Assembly (NCBI GenBank): GCA_036873755.1
Contig: JAVTVY010020427.1
Span: 1 to 64,000 of the forward strand
Length of the DNA: 64,000 nucleotides
Source of the DNA: Hanleya hanleyi
Lineage: Eukaryota > Mollusca > Polyplacophora > Lepidopleurida > Hanleyidae
Reading direction: 5' to 3'
This document shows, piece by piece, positions 36,241 through 46,998 of this stretch; the first letter of the stretch is position 1, and the number at the start of each line of letters is the position of its first letter. Position numbers and translations under genes: made by a program. Under the pieces are notes generated by a model that saw only the letters and a list, made by a program, of their open reading frames with translations, was not told the origin of the DNA and made no database searches.

Positions 36241-36570
36241 AAGATCCCCGGGGTGTACGAATTTTTACACCCTGGTAAACTGACTAATGGAAATGCTACG
36301 ATTTAGGTTGAGGGATAATAAATGTATATATTCACCCTTTCATTGACAGTAACTTTGCTGTATGGTATTCTCTCGATGAACATGTATTATCTTCTCTAAT
36401 CCATGCATAGTTTACATGTATATATTCACCCCTTTCATTGACATTAACTTTGCTGTGTGGTATTCTCTCGATGAACATCTATTATCTTCTCTACTCCATG
36501 CATAGTGTACATGTATTCACCCCATTCATTGACAGTTATTATTATTAATATTTTTTTAAATTATTATTTG
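36241..36570. repeat. Spacer unit and two ~100-bp minisatellite units
   Basis: 'GGGTGTACGAATTTTTACAC' followed by units at about 36,325 and 36,428 ('TTGCTGTATGGTATTCTCTC', 'GATGAACATGTATTATC'). It ends in an AT-rich tract that abuts the zinc-finger exon and supplies a pyrimidine-rich stretch. Confidence 0.75.
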
Positions 36571-36573
36571 TAG
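36571..36573 (+). promoter_or_regulatory. Candidate 3' splice acceptor of the zinc-finger exon
   Basis: TTATTATTTGTAG|GTG after a T-rich tract, 55 bp before the ATG at 36,629. It would make the whole zinc-finger ORF lie in one exon with a 5' untranslated exon further upstream. Inferred from the consensus only. Confidence 0.35.
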
Positions 36574-36628
36574 GTGTTAATGATATATCATTGGGAATAC
36601 ACACGATAGGCTAAATAATTCTGGAGAG

Positions 36629-37702
36629 ATGTCGAGATGTATGTTATTCATTCGGCATAAGAAGATGGCTGCCCCTGTCATAGCTCCCACTAAAGATAAA
36701 CCATACAAGTGTGAGATATGTGAGCGCCAGTACACGCAACAGAAAGGGTTAACTGAACACATGAGAACCCACACTGGAGATAAACACATCGAATGTTTAG
36801 ATTGTGGGTACAAGTGTGACAACAAAAAGGCACTCAAGGTACACATGCGAAGTCACACTGGCGAAAAACGATTGAAATGGGAACTCAAATTACACATGAA
36901 AAGTCAAACTGGGTTGAAAGTGTTCATGTGTGCAGAGTGCGACTATAGATGTTCCACGCAACGTACATTGCAACGACACATGATGACCCATACCGGAGAA
37001 AAACCGATCCAGTGTACAATATGTGAATACAGATGTGCTCATCGGGGTAGTTTGAATAGACACATGCTAACTCACACGGGTGACAAACCATACGTATGTC
37101 GAACGTGTGACTATAGATGTGCCGACCAAAGTACCTTGATTAGACACAGGAGAATTCACTCTGGAGAGAAGCCATTCAAGTGCCCTGTTTGTGAATATAT
37201 ATGTTCCCGGCGAGGTCACTTGACTACGCATATGCGAATCCACACTTCGGAAAAGCCGTACGCGTGCTCCCGTTGTGGTAAGGGATTTGTACAGCAGGCT
37301 GGCATGATTGCACACATGAGAACCCACACAGGAGAGAAGCCATTCCAGTGCGCTGTATGTGGTTACAAATGTTCTCAGCTCGCTACGTTGAAGGTACACA
37401 TGAGAATTCACAATGAGGATAAGCCATTCAAATGTCCCAATTGTGAATACAGGTCTGCCGGGCGGAGCGAGATGTACAGACATTCCAGAACTCACACTGG
37501 AGAAAAGCCATACAAGTGCACTTTGTGTGAGTACAGCTGTTCTCGGCAATATACCCTGACTACACATATGCGAAGGCACACTGGGGAGAAACCATTCAAG
37601 TGTTCTCTGTGCCAGTACTCAGCTTACGGACAGAGAGGGTTACACAAGCATATGATAACCCACCATGGCGATAAGCCTTCCAAGGGTTCAGATGTGCAGT
37701 GA
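36629..37702 (+). CDS. C2H2 zinc-finger protein, 11 intact fingers plus one degenerate
   Basis: A 357-codon ORF in a single exon, starting at ATG 36,629 and ending TGA at 37,700-37,702. It encodes tandem C2H2 fingers with Kruppel-type TGEKP linkers; examples are YKC-ICERQYTQQKGLTEHMRTH (finger 1) and YACSRCGKGFVQQAGMIAHMRTH (finger 7). Between the second and third intact fingers a finger has lost its cysteine half, leaving LKLHMKSQ. Many fingers carry the CDYRC/CEYRC pattern in place of the usual aromatic hydrophobic position. There is no KRAB, BTB or other N-terminal domain: only about 26 residues precede finger 1. It is most likely a nuclear DNA-binding transcription regulator of unknown target. 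This is the only ordinary host gene I see in the window. Confidence 0.9.
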   Translation: MSRCMLFIRHKKMAAPVIAPTKDKPYKCEICERQYTQQKGLTEHMRTHTGDKHIECLDCGYKCDNKKALKVHMRSHTGEKRLKWELKLHMKSQTGLKVFMCAECDYRCSTQRTLQRHMMTHTGEKPIQCTICEYRCAHRGSLNRHMLTHTGDKPYVCRTCDYRCADQSTLIRHRRIHSGEKPFKCPVCEYICSRRGHLTTHMRIHTSEKPYACSRCGKGFVQQAGMIAHMRTHTGEKPFQCAVCGYKCSQLATLKVHMRIHNEDKPFKCPNCEYRSAGRSEMYRHSRTHTGEKPYKCTLCEYSCSRQYTLTTHMRRHTGEKPFKCSLCQYSAYGQRGLHKHMITHHGDKPSKGSDVQ

Positions 37703-38795
37703 AGCATCATATGACCACTGGGCTCTGTACACATGTATGTCTACATGCAATTTTATGGAATTTTATGATACATGGTTACATTAAGATGGACGAGTTTTTT
37801 ATGTTTTATTTTTATAAATATCGTCGATTTATTTTATAATGGGCATCAAATTATCACAGCAGTTTCAGTCATAGATAAAATTCGTTATTTTCCCTGTTCA
37901 GTGCAATCATTGACGTGTGAATCTAAGTGCTATCGCATCAACGGATACGTGCGCCCCAATACCTGCTTGTTAGCCACAGATTACTTGACAGAACTGAACG
38001 AATCCAGAAATATTTAAAACGTCTTAAGAGCTCATAGTTTAGGACAATAAACTTGAGTCCATGACCGAAAAGGTTTTGATTTGATGACAAGTTGGAGTAC
38101 AAGTCCAACAACTAAACTAAAATATGCTAAACTAAAATATTTAAACTAAAATATACTATTTTAATATAGAATTAGAAAGTAAGATAAGCATGTGTATTTA
38201 ATAGATTTAGACGGATCAATAGGTATGTATTCGTTCCCCACAAAGCATGTATATCGGCTTTCCTTAGATCTACATTTGTATAGATATTCGGTTAACACCA
38301 GAATACATTTAATCCCTTATATTACCGTTATATTACCGTTGTATGTTGTTTTAATGATTCCTTTTAATAGCCCATGAAATGTGAGTTTTAAGTGTATATT
38401 TTTTAGCTAGTTTTCGTTTCATCATAAAAAAAAGTTTCACATTCTTATTGTTCCAATCTGCTATTGTCAATAGTATATCTTTATCGGCTTTTCTTGCTAT
38501 CTATTTACTCGTCATTCTTTGTTTTAGATCAATAAAATGTGGGTAACTGACAGTATGCCAGGTCGTGTTTTCCTTCAATTTATTGTCATGAATCTAATCG
38601 TTCAAACATTTTCGATCAACCCAGGTAACACGTAACACAGATGTCTTCATAATATATTCCATTTTCCTTGGGTGTAAAAGAGTTGTTCTTGCTCCCTGTG
38701 TTCTTGGTTTAATCTGCCTTGTAACCTCAACTATACTCTGATAATCAAACATAAATCTTATCAAGAGAACGTTTTACGCTCTCACACTGTACACA
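37703..38795. other. 3' untranslated region and AT-rich intergenic DNA
   Basis: Downstream of the zinc-finger stop. The first consensus polyadenylation signal is at 38,046 and another AATAAA-like word is near 38,530. The ORFs here (60-81 codons) are AT-rich chance frames. Confidence 0.5.
38046..38051 (+). terminator. Polyadenylation signal AATAAA
   Basis: AATAAA in 'GGACAATAAACTTGAGTCC', 345 bp after the zinc-finger stop codon; a typical distance for a 3' untranslated region of that gene. Confidence 0.5.
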
Positions 38796-40270
38796 GTTAA
38801 CAGGTTAGAGAGAACTAACTCTCTAAAATGGAGGTAAAAAAGGTAGATTTTCCTTAATAACTTTTGACTAAACCATAACACTCCAAAATCTTCAGGTGAC
38901 TTACCTTATATATTGCTACATGTCAGACAGGTGACTTACCTTATATATTGCTACATGTCAGACAGGCGACTTACCTTATACATTGTTACACGTCAGACAG
39001 GTGACTTACCTTATATATTGTTACATGTCAGACAGGTGACTTACCTTATATATTGTTACATGTCAGACAGGTGACTTACCTTATATATTGTTACATGTCA
39101 GACAGGTGACTTACCTTATATAGTGTTACATGTCAGACAGGTGACTTACCTTATATATTGTTACATGTCAGACAGGCGACTTACCTTATATATTGTTACA
39201 TGTCAGACAGGCGACTTACCTTATATATTGTTACATGTCAGACAGGCGACTTACCTTATATATTGCTACATGTCAGACAGGCGACTTACCTTATATATTG
39301 TTACATGTCAGACAGGTGACTTACCTTATATATTGTTACATGTCAGACAGGTGACTTACCTTATATATTGTTACATGTCAGACAGGTGACTTACCTTATA
39401 TAGTTGTTACATGTCAGACAGGTGACTTACCTTATATATTGTTACATGTCAGACAGGTGACTTACCTTATATATTGTTACATGTCAGACAGGCGACTTAC
39501 CTTATATATTGTTACATGTCAGACAGGTGACTTACCTTATATAGTGTTACATGTCAGACAGGTGACTTACCTTATATATTGTTACATGTCAGACAGGCGA
39601 CTTACCTTATATATTGTTACATGTCAGACAGGCGACTTACCTTATATATTGTTACATGTCAGACAGGTGACTTACCTTATATATTGTTACATGTCAGACA
39701 GGTGACTTACCTTATATATTGTTACATGTCAGACAGGTGACTTACCTTATATATTGTTACATGTCAGACAGGTGACTTACCTTATATATTGTTACATGTC
39801 AGACAGGTGACTTACCTTATATATTGTTACATGTCAGACAGGCGACTTACCTTATATAGTGTTACATGTCAGACAGGTGACTTACCTTATATAGTGTTAC
39901 ATGTCAGACAGGTGACTTACCTTATATAGTGTTACATGTCAGACAGGTGACTTACCTTATATAGTGTTACATGTCAGACAGGTGACTTACCTTATATATT
40001 GTTACATGTCAGACAGGTGACTTACCTTATATAGTGTTACATGTCAGACAGGCGACTTACCTTATATATTGTTACATGTCAGACAGGTGACTTACCTTAT
40101 ATATTGTTACATGTCAGACAGGTGACTTACCTTATATATTGTTACATGTCAGACAGGTGACTTACCTTATATATTGTTACATGTCAGACAGGTGACTTAC
40201 CTTATATTTTGTTACATGTCGTAACAGTGGTTTCCTATGAAAGTGTGCATAATCTAATTGTTAATATAAC
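38796..40270. mobile_element. MITE relative with hugely expanded internal minisatellite
   Basis: The left part (38,799-38,895: 'CTCTCTAAAATGGAGGTAAA', 'AATAACTTTTGACTAAACCA', 'CCAAAATCTTCAGG') and right part (40,213-40,265: 'GTAACAGTGGTTTCCTATGA', 'AATCTAATTGTTAATA') match the left half of the intact MITE at 40,974-41,342, where only one 35-bp unit lies between them. The right inverted repeat of this copy is not found. Confidence 0.75.
38896..40220. repeat. 35-bp minisatellite, about 38 copies
   Basis: The unit is GTGACTTACCTTATATATTG then TTACATGTCAGACAG (35 bp), head to tail. Variant positions are GTGAC/GCGAC, ATATTG/ATAGTG and TTGCTAC/TTGTTAC. One unit has an extra T at about 39,402 ('ATAGTTGTTACATG'), which shifts the frame between the two 88-codon ORFs. 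Units abut directly with no spacers, so this is not CRISPR-like. Confidence 0.95.
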
Positions 40271-40973
40271 AAGAACATGATTTTATAGGACGCTATACGT
40301 TTTTTTTTTATCAACCCGACATCAGTAATTAGCAGCCCAACAGTTTCATTGTCGACCCGAGGGCCGCTAATGAATATGGCGGGCAGCTATTATTGATGGA
40401 GGGTCGATAATAAAAGTATAACGTCCCGACAAAATCATGTTATTGGCTGTTTATATTGTTAGGTGCCACCGTTTGTGTGACCCCCATGACAAAATATCAA
40501 ACTACTTTTTTCACGAAATATTTATTTTCTATAGATTAACTGATTGTTGAGGTTCATCTGTAAATTTGTTTAAAGATAATGCCTCACCCGATTTAAAAGG
40601 GAAAATCTAGTTTTAGCATGCATGTTGAACCTGGTGTTGGACGAACGAAGACAGAAAAAATGAAGTTTTATGAATTTTCTCCATGACTCCCCAACACATT
40701 TATTGGCCAACGCTTTCCTAGCCCAACAGTTTTCCTCATGTTAGAACTAAATATATTATTTATCTATGAATGCTCCTTTAAATCACAAGTATGTCCAGCA
40801 TACAATAAATGTATCGGACAAACGAATTTAGTACCATGGTATAAAATAGTTTATAACATTGTATACAGGATATCAACTTGTGGCAGGGGTGGCCAACCAT
40901 AGAACAGTCAATTAATGACCAAGACAACCCACTCGTACGGCACATTTTGAAATTCAAATGAATTCGAGATCAA
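40271..40973. other. No gene recognised
   Basis: 700 bp of non-coding DNA between the two MITE relatives. I see nothing to annotate. Confidence 0.45.
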
Positions 40974-41342
40974 CAGGTTAGGGAAAACCACCTCTCTAAA
41001 ATGGAGGTAAAAAAGGTCGTTTTTTCTCGATAACTTTTGACTTATTCATCATAACGCTACAAAATCTTCAGGCGACTTACTTTAAATATTGTTACATGCC
41101 GGAACAGTGGGTTTCCAATGAAAGTGTACATAGTCTAATTGTTAACAGAGAACAAAACATATCGTCTATTCTTATGCAAATTAGATAGACGACAATTTGT
41201 TTTTTTCAATTCCATCCGATGCGGAGAAATATATCCATGGTCGTCTATGGCGGATGTTTCTATCTTCGATATATTATTAAATTTATTGGACAAAAACGAC
41301 CTTTTCTACCTCCATTTTAGAGAGGTGGTTTTCCCTAACCTG
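40974..41342. mobile_element. TIR MITE, about 369 bp, containing a single 35-bp unit
   Basis: Left end CAGGTTAGGGAAAACCACCT then 'CTCTAAAATGGAGGTAAAAA'; right end is the reverse complement, 'CTACCTCCATTTTAGAGAGG' then 'TGGTTTTCCCTAACCTG' (about 50 bp of inverted repeat). ATCA precedes the left end by one base and follows the right end, a possible 4-bp target duplication. At about 41,068-41,100 it holds one 'GCGACTTACTTTAAATATTG' unit, homologous to the 35-bp array at 38.9-40.2 kb. The 78-codon ORF across its right half is not a gene. Confidence 0.85.
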
Positions 41343-42224
41343 ATCACTGACGCTTCCTGCCGTGTCTGTTTATAAATTCTTTTGAACAGAGCCGGTGGGC
41401 TGACATATCAAGGATAATTCGAAGTGTGAACGTAAAAGACGAAATGAAGATGTGACACTCCCCGGAATTTCTTTTTCCATATTTTTGTCCGCGGCTTACA
41501 TTCATTCAACAATTCGAATAATCAGTCTCTTCATTGAACCTAAACTTAACTAATTTTCGTTGTCTTAAAAATGTTAAATTTTGGCATTTGAAGATAGGTC
41601 TTTTCTGAAGAACGTTGTATCATGATATGCGTATGTTAAAATTTATCCCAGACTCACGGCATACAATCGACAGTGCACCTCTAGGCGTATTCACTCGCTC
41701 TTGGAGGTATAAAAGGCTCCATTCGGATTTATCTGTCTACCTGGCCGTGCTTTGTGGTTCCTGGATAAAGTCTCAAACTATTATTTTATAATAAACTGTA
41801 TTTCACTTATTTAGGGATGTTGGTGGTTATATCCACACAAGAATCTTGCTCATATAAACTACAGTTTCGTCATTCATGCAAATAAAGTGTGAAAGTTACT
41901 GTTCCTCACAACCTGTACAGGCGCGTTTTAGTGAAAGATGAATTGATTTTATTTCAGCCGATTAGACTACCGGCCATATCTTTGCTACATCTGGAGTGAT
42001 AAACATATAGCAAGTTAAAGTTAAACGGATATACATCATATCAGAAATGGATGTACAACAGCGCAGTGCTTTTTTCGACACTTGTTCCGGTACTAACAAT
42101 CACACGCTTTGGATCGGCATCTTAATGTGTTCTATGGTTATTGGGTTGTTCCGTTTGATGGAAAACTAAAGGCAAATAAACATATGTACGCCACAAACAA
42201 ACAACTAGATCCTATAGGCTTTTT
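41343..42224. other. Intergenic, one TATA-like box
   Basis: No ORF of note. TATAAAAG at 41,708-41,715 sits in 'GCTCTTGGAGGTATAAAAGG', a good core-promoter match. The surrounding 41,665-41,710 recurs, inverted and diverged, at 59,886-59,930, so this is probably part of a dispersed repeat. Confidence 0.4.
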
Positions 42225-42228
42225 TATA

Positions 42229-42440
42229 CACTCTCAAAACGCAAATGTTAGATTTAACATCTAGAGGGTTAGAGGAGGGAAAACATTTAGAAAGTGTCGT
42301 ATTCACAACTTTCAAGTGTTAAATGCAAACATTTTAAGCTGTTACATCCAACACCAAAAAATGGTGAAACAACATTTTCTAAATGTTTTCCCTTCTCCAA
42401 CCCTCTAGATGTTAAATATAACATTTGCGTTTTAAGAGTG
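42229..42440. mobile_element. Palindromic MITE, 212 bp, TATA-flanked
   Basis: The ends CACTCTCAAAACGCAAATGT and the reverse complement of the right end CACTCTTAAAACGCAAATGT continue as inverted arms of about 75 bp ('TTTAACATCTAGAGGGTT', 'GGGAAAACATTTAGAAA'). TATA on both sides (42,225-42,228 and 42,441-42,444) suggests a TA or TATA target duplication. No coding capacity. Confidence 0.85.
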
Positions 42441-42444
42441 TATA

Positions 42445-43501
42445 TCGATGTATGGGAATCATAGAAACGGTTAGTATTTGGCATGCCTGTGATCAGCATA
42501 CATCTGAACTTCACCACAGTTGTTGGGTAAAACCTAAACAGAAGCAAATGAACTAGAATTCTGCACCTTACATTAGACTCGCTGCAATGTATTGGCTATC
42601 CATTATAACATTTGACATTGTTCGCAAAAAGATTGGCAAGTTTCATGTTCGCACGATTCAAAACAAAAGTAGAGTTGTGCATCACTGGAGATGAGCTGAT
42701 GCTGAAATTTGAATATCAATCCTGATCCTCCATCCATGTCTGTGTACTCCGTACTGGTAGGCAACAGCTATTACTCAAACGGTTCATTGAAAATAACAGC
42801 AACAGACGGACGCATGCTTCGCCTTGGTCATAGACAAGTCAAGCTTGTAAGTGAGATATGCTGTAGAATGATCTCTTGGTTGTCCTCGAGGGAATGAAAC
42901 GTGAGCGTCTCTCCAGTTTTACTTACATCTGAGATCAAAGGAGATGAAACATACGACTGCTGAACTAGTCTAGTCATGCCAGTGCTGTCTAGCTAGTCTT
43001 ATCTAATGATACACAGTTCCAGTTAATTTGCTTCTAATATTACATACTGCTTATATTCTTTTCTAAGCAAACAAGTAACAAACAAAATAACATCCTTGAA
43101 GGGAACATGTTCAAATTAAATAACTTTGTGAGAGATTATGAAAATTATTCCTCATCGAAGTCCTCATAGACTTGGGTTACCAGGACTTTAGATTAGGCAA
43201 AATTAATCAAAAAGGGGCTCCAATATATGCCTGTACATCTGGAATTACACTGGTCCAAAGGAGGTGTTCGGTTTGACCGTATTTTTTTCCTTAGTGTGTT
43301 GCGTTTATAAACCGAAAATATAATTTCCTCTCGTTCACTTGAAAAGTTATTAGCTTGAGAGAGAAAATACTGAATTTTCATATTATCAATTTTCACCGAG
43401 AAGAGATTTGTCAAAAAAATATTACGAGTATTGGAAAATAAGTATTTGTTTGTTTTTGCAATTCTTGGCGATATTATTGAAGGAAATTCCCTTCATATAT
43501 A
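42445..43501. other. No gene recognised
   Basis: About 1 kb of AT-rich DNA with short meaningless ORFs. Confidence 0.45.
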
Positions 43502-43604
43502 AAATATGACACCTTTAACCAAAACGAGTCTTACATATCGAAATGCGGTGCTTTTGATCCAAAATGATACTGAAAAATCGTTTTGGTTAAATGTGTCATA
43601 TTTT
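43502..43604. repeat. Inverted repeat, MITE-like
   Basis: 'AAATATGACACCTTTAACCA' and, inverted, 'TGGTTAAATGTGTCATATTT', with about 26-bp arms around a 50-bp centre; the arms continue with AAACGA / TCGTTT. Confidence 0.65.
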
Positions 43605-43696
43605 CATAATAATGAAATATATCAAAATGCTTGTAATGCTCTGAAAGGGTGTCGTTCACCGCCATTCAGCACATGATTCCTCTAGCCGATAATTGT

Positions 43697-43780
43697 AAAC
43701 AGCTGCTTGGCCGAATGGTTACAGTGTCGGACTACAGATTAAAAGAAACGCATCATTTTGGTTCGAATCCCCAAATCACT
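43697..43780 (+). tRNA. tRNA-like sequence (pseudo-tRNA or SINE head)
   Basis: An A-box-like TGGCCGAATGGTTACAG near 43,708 and a perfect B-box GGTTCGAATCC near 43,759, spaced as in a tRNA with a long variable arm (Leu/Ser type). The anticodon stem and acceptor stem do not pair convincingly, and no T-run terminator is immediate. I take it as a tRNA pseudogene or SINE head, not a functional tRNA. Confidence 0.45.
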
Positions 43781-44995
43781 GAAAAAATATTTTCATTTTT
43801 CTTTTTTTCTCCCATCTTCAGTTTGGAGTTTAAAGTGCAAAAGTGACGTGAAATGAAAGACAGCGAACCCCTAACGCACATAATCACTTAGTTTATTATA
43901 ATTCGTGAATAGAAATGCACACAAACAACTACACACACAGTCAGACCACTTGTTCAGTATTTGAATATTCTGACGATCCAGCAGAGCAAAAAAATAATTG
44001 TTACACATATATAATTTCGTCTTAGGGCAGCGGAAAGTTATAACTATGAATTGAAAAGTTATAAGGGGTAAACTTGTCTTATATCAAGGCCTTTATTAAG
44101 GAAATGACCCTCAACAAGTGGTGACGCTTGCTTTCCCAAGTGATAATGCATGTACCAATATTTTTGTTTTATTTTTTATTTTTGCAGTTACTTCCTTAAT
44201 TATTGTTCGCTGAACTTTTGGCAGTGATTTTTTCAGTTTTCGAGTCGGTTTATATATTAATATAACTGATTATTGTTCTTAAATATCTGGGTCGTTCATG
44301 AAAATACTTATGGTAACCGCATGAGAATATGAACCAGAATTTCCCATTAGACTGGCCTCGCCTGTCTGACAAAGAGTTGGGGAATATCTGAGCATTACGT
44401 CACAATTTACCGGCCGGCTCGGAGCGAGACAATAGAGCAACAGAGGGCGACTCTGAAGGGAAAAATATCCATCTAAAGCGAACACCTCCTTTCAAGGTTG
44501 TAATGTTTAATGGCCTTCAATTGGTGACTAGCAATTCAGAGAAAGGTCTATGATTTAGTGTTTACATGAATATAACATTTATGACATCTTATATTCAATT
44601 ATAAACCAAAAGGGTAACTTTTGGTAACTAGGTGACCTTGAAACAAGAGCTCACACGCCCACAATGAATTCGACAAATGTCAAATACAAGAAAATATAAA
44701 TTTTCCTTCAAACAGATTCCTTTCAGGGAGAATATTTTTCACGAGTGAAGAAATATGTGAAGAAGGTGATGAAGTATTCCTTTATTCTCGAGTGAATAAA
44801 CAGATATAAAGTTCATAAATTACCCCTTTCCCAGTTAAGTTAGTAAATGCATGCTTTCCATTTCTCTACCGTTTAACTGAATGCAGCTGTTTCATAAATG
44901 TATCAAACGGAGGAGACTCCAAGGGATAAATGCCAAATACATATAGGGGAGACAACTCTGAATAGTCCGACCTCATAGTATGGTCAGAACTAGGG
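43781..44995. other. No gene recognised
   Basis: 1.2 kb of AT-rich non-coding DNA. No repeat shared with the rest of the window was noticed. Confidence 0.45.
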
Positions 44996-45345
44996 GAGTG
45001 AGTGAGTGAATGAATACAATTTAACGTCGCTTTCAACAATATTTCAGCTATATTGCGATGAACCATCTAAGCACCACCCAGGCAAGTCCTGCTATTTCAA
45101 AGAAGAAAGCTTTGAAGCAGCATGGGTGAGTGAGTGAATATGATTTAACGTCGCTTTCAACTATACTTCAGTCATATCACGATTTGGGTCCTATTCCTTT
45201 TCACACCCGGGAATCACACCGGTGGGGTCCTATTCCTTTTCACACCCGAGAACCGCACGAGTGCCTCAGTTAGTCGCCTCTTACGACAAGCTCTCTGAGA
45301 AGCTGAGGTCTATTCTTACTATGTCCTGCGGTGTGCACAACGACA
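44996..45345 (+). repeat. Gastropod-type dispersed repeat (SINE-like)
   Basis: Two tandem heads, 'GAGTGAGTGAATACAATTTA' then 'ACGTCGCTTTCAACAATA' (about 45,000-45,062) and 'GTGAGTGAGTGAATATGATT' then 'TAACGTCGCTTTCAACTATA' (about 45,126-45,183). They are followed by duplicated 'GGGTCCTATTCCTTTTCACA' and the body 'GTCGCCTCTTACGACAAGC'. Repeats with this GAGTGAGTGA / ACGTCGC / 'GTCGCCTCTTACGACAAGC' layout are familiar from abalone-like gastropods; that is recollection, not a search. Confidence 0.65.
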
Positions 45346-46236
45346 TCCCAGGTCAATCCTAGGCAGGAATCAGAGACCCGCCATCTACCCTATAAAACAC
45401 TTGACCTTTAATCTATTAACCGCAAATGAATAGGGTCCCTCTTTACCCTGCGGGTAATGTATATGCAAAGTCTAGTACCAGTCCATATCTTGGAACTGCA
45501 GATATCACACGAACAACAAAATGTTAATGGATGGACAGACGGTTAGTTGGACAGAACTCATCATTGCATATATATGGTCTTCTCTTCAATGAGTATATAA
45601 AAATATGACTCAATGATTTCCTGATTTTAGGGACTGATATCTATCGGCAAAACGTTTACACGAATATGCACAGTTCTCGTGTTTTTGAACATTTCAGAAA
45701 TCCTTCTAAAAAAAGAATTTAAAAAAAGTTTCGGGTGGCTACCATTTTTGTTCGGTCAAGTTACCGCAAACAAAGTATATTTTAATTTTGGTCTTACCCT
45801 AATTTGGGCACAACCTCTATTCAGCGCGGCAATTTTTGTTGGGAACGGAAAATGGACCCAAATTAATGAAGATACGAATTCTGGCAAAGCAGTACTCAAA
45901 TATGACGCTTAATTGACATAAATGAACTTTGATTATCAATGCAAGAAAAAAAATATATATGTAAATATATTATGTTTGTTTTGTTTTCTAGTCCTAATTT
46001 GGATACAATGTTAAATGTATCAAGGAGGTACTATAAAGCCCTGGTTACTATATCTTATAAGTGAAAAGGCCAGGTTGGAATTTCCGTTGGGGCTGGCCAC
46101 CATGACAGTTTTGCTGGCTCCAGAGAGTTAAACTGACTGTTTCTTCACACTATGAACCATGTACATACTTCCTCATAACTCATAAATATTTGTTGAAAAT
46201 TACAATTACACGTGGCAACTCCTACTATGCTATTGG
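45346..46236. other. No gene recognised
   Basis: A 77-codon ORF at 45,679-45,912 has fairly protein-like composition but no motif I can name and no neighbouring exon signals. The remainder is AT-rich. Confidence 0.4.
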
Positions 46237-46326
46237 GTAGACACAGGTGCCTGTCCTCTCTGCTGATGCCGAGTTGACAACTCAACTCGGCATCAATCAG
46301 CAGACAGGACAGGCACCCGAGTCTAC
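46237..46326. ncRNA. 90-nt near-perfect hairpin, candidate structured RNA or small palindrome
   Basis: GTAGACACAGGTGCCTGTCC / CTCTGCTGATGCCGAGTTGA pairs with TCAACTCGGCATCAATCAGC / AGACAGGACAGGCACCCGAG / TCTAC, with a 4-base loop (CAAC), one bulge and a few mismatches. The size and pairing resemble a precursor microRNA, but palindromic transposon remnants look the same. There is no evidence of transcription. Confidence 0.4.
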
Positions 46327-46994
46327 TATGGGATGTCTTTTAGATTCATGAGAGTCTGATGATATATAAATACGCAACATGATAACTTTTTCATTTCTGA
46401 ATTTTCTAACAGGAACTTCTTGTGATTGAATTATTAGGGGAATTGCCGTATTTCCTGTTAAAACCTGTGCAGTTCAGCTCAATCTAATGATGAAAGCCTA
46501 CTTGTACATGTATATTAGATTGTTGAAAGTCCATTCAGGTCTGGGTAATCATCATGGAACCCTTTAAAACTGGGTCAGCAAAACAACTGACCACACTGGC
46601 TTCCCACACTTTGCTGTATGGAGACCACTGGCTTGGCTATGTAACATTGCTGAGGGTGTCAAGGAGGGGGAACAGTCAAATTCATTTGCCAAAGTTCCCT
46701 TGTAAACATAGTGAAAACAAAGAAATGAGGAAAGCGAGGAGGTACATGTAATTGAAACTGCAGTATACAACAGATATACACTGATATTGACCAAACAAGC
46801 CATTTCATGTCAAAAAATTGTGACATACACAGACAAAAAATCAACTAGCATTTTGCTGTTGTAGTCTCTGGTTTAGCAGACAGTCTCTGGCCAGCAGACG
46901 ACATACTTTGAACTAGAAACTAGCAAACCCTCAAAAGCAACAGCTGACCCTTAAAAAACATAAAGACACATCTACTATATTCAGCTTACATAAA
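46327..46994. other. Left flank of the LTR element, no gene
   Basis: AT-rich DNA with overlapping meaningless ORFs (46,554-46,844). It ends at the AGAA target site of the retroelement. Confidence 0.45.
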
Positions 46995-46998
46995 AGAA

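Noticed and set aside
39123..39705. Two 88-codon periodic ORFs
   Set aside because: Translation of the 35-bp minisatellite, out of phase because of one extra T.
38896..40220. CRISPR-like array of 35-bp direct repeats
   Set aside because: Units abut without spacers, the genome is eukaryotic, and there are no cas genes.
41139..41375. 78-codon ORF
   Set aside because: Lies across the right inverted repeat of a MITE and encodes no motif.
43697..43780. Functional tRNA gene
   Set aside because: A and B boxes are good, but the acceptor and anticodon stems do not pair, so it was kept only as tRNA-like.
45679..45912. 77-codon ORF with protein-like composition
   Set aside because: No recognisable motif, no splice or promoter context; too short to support on its own.
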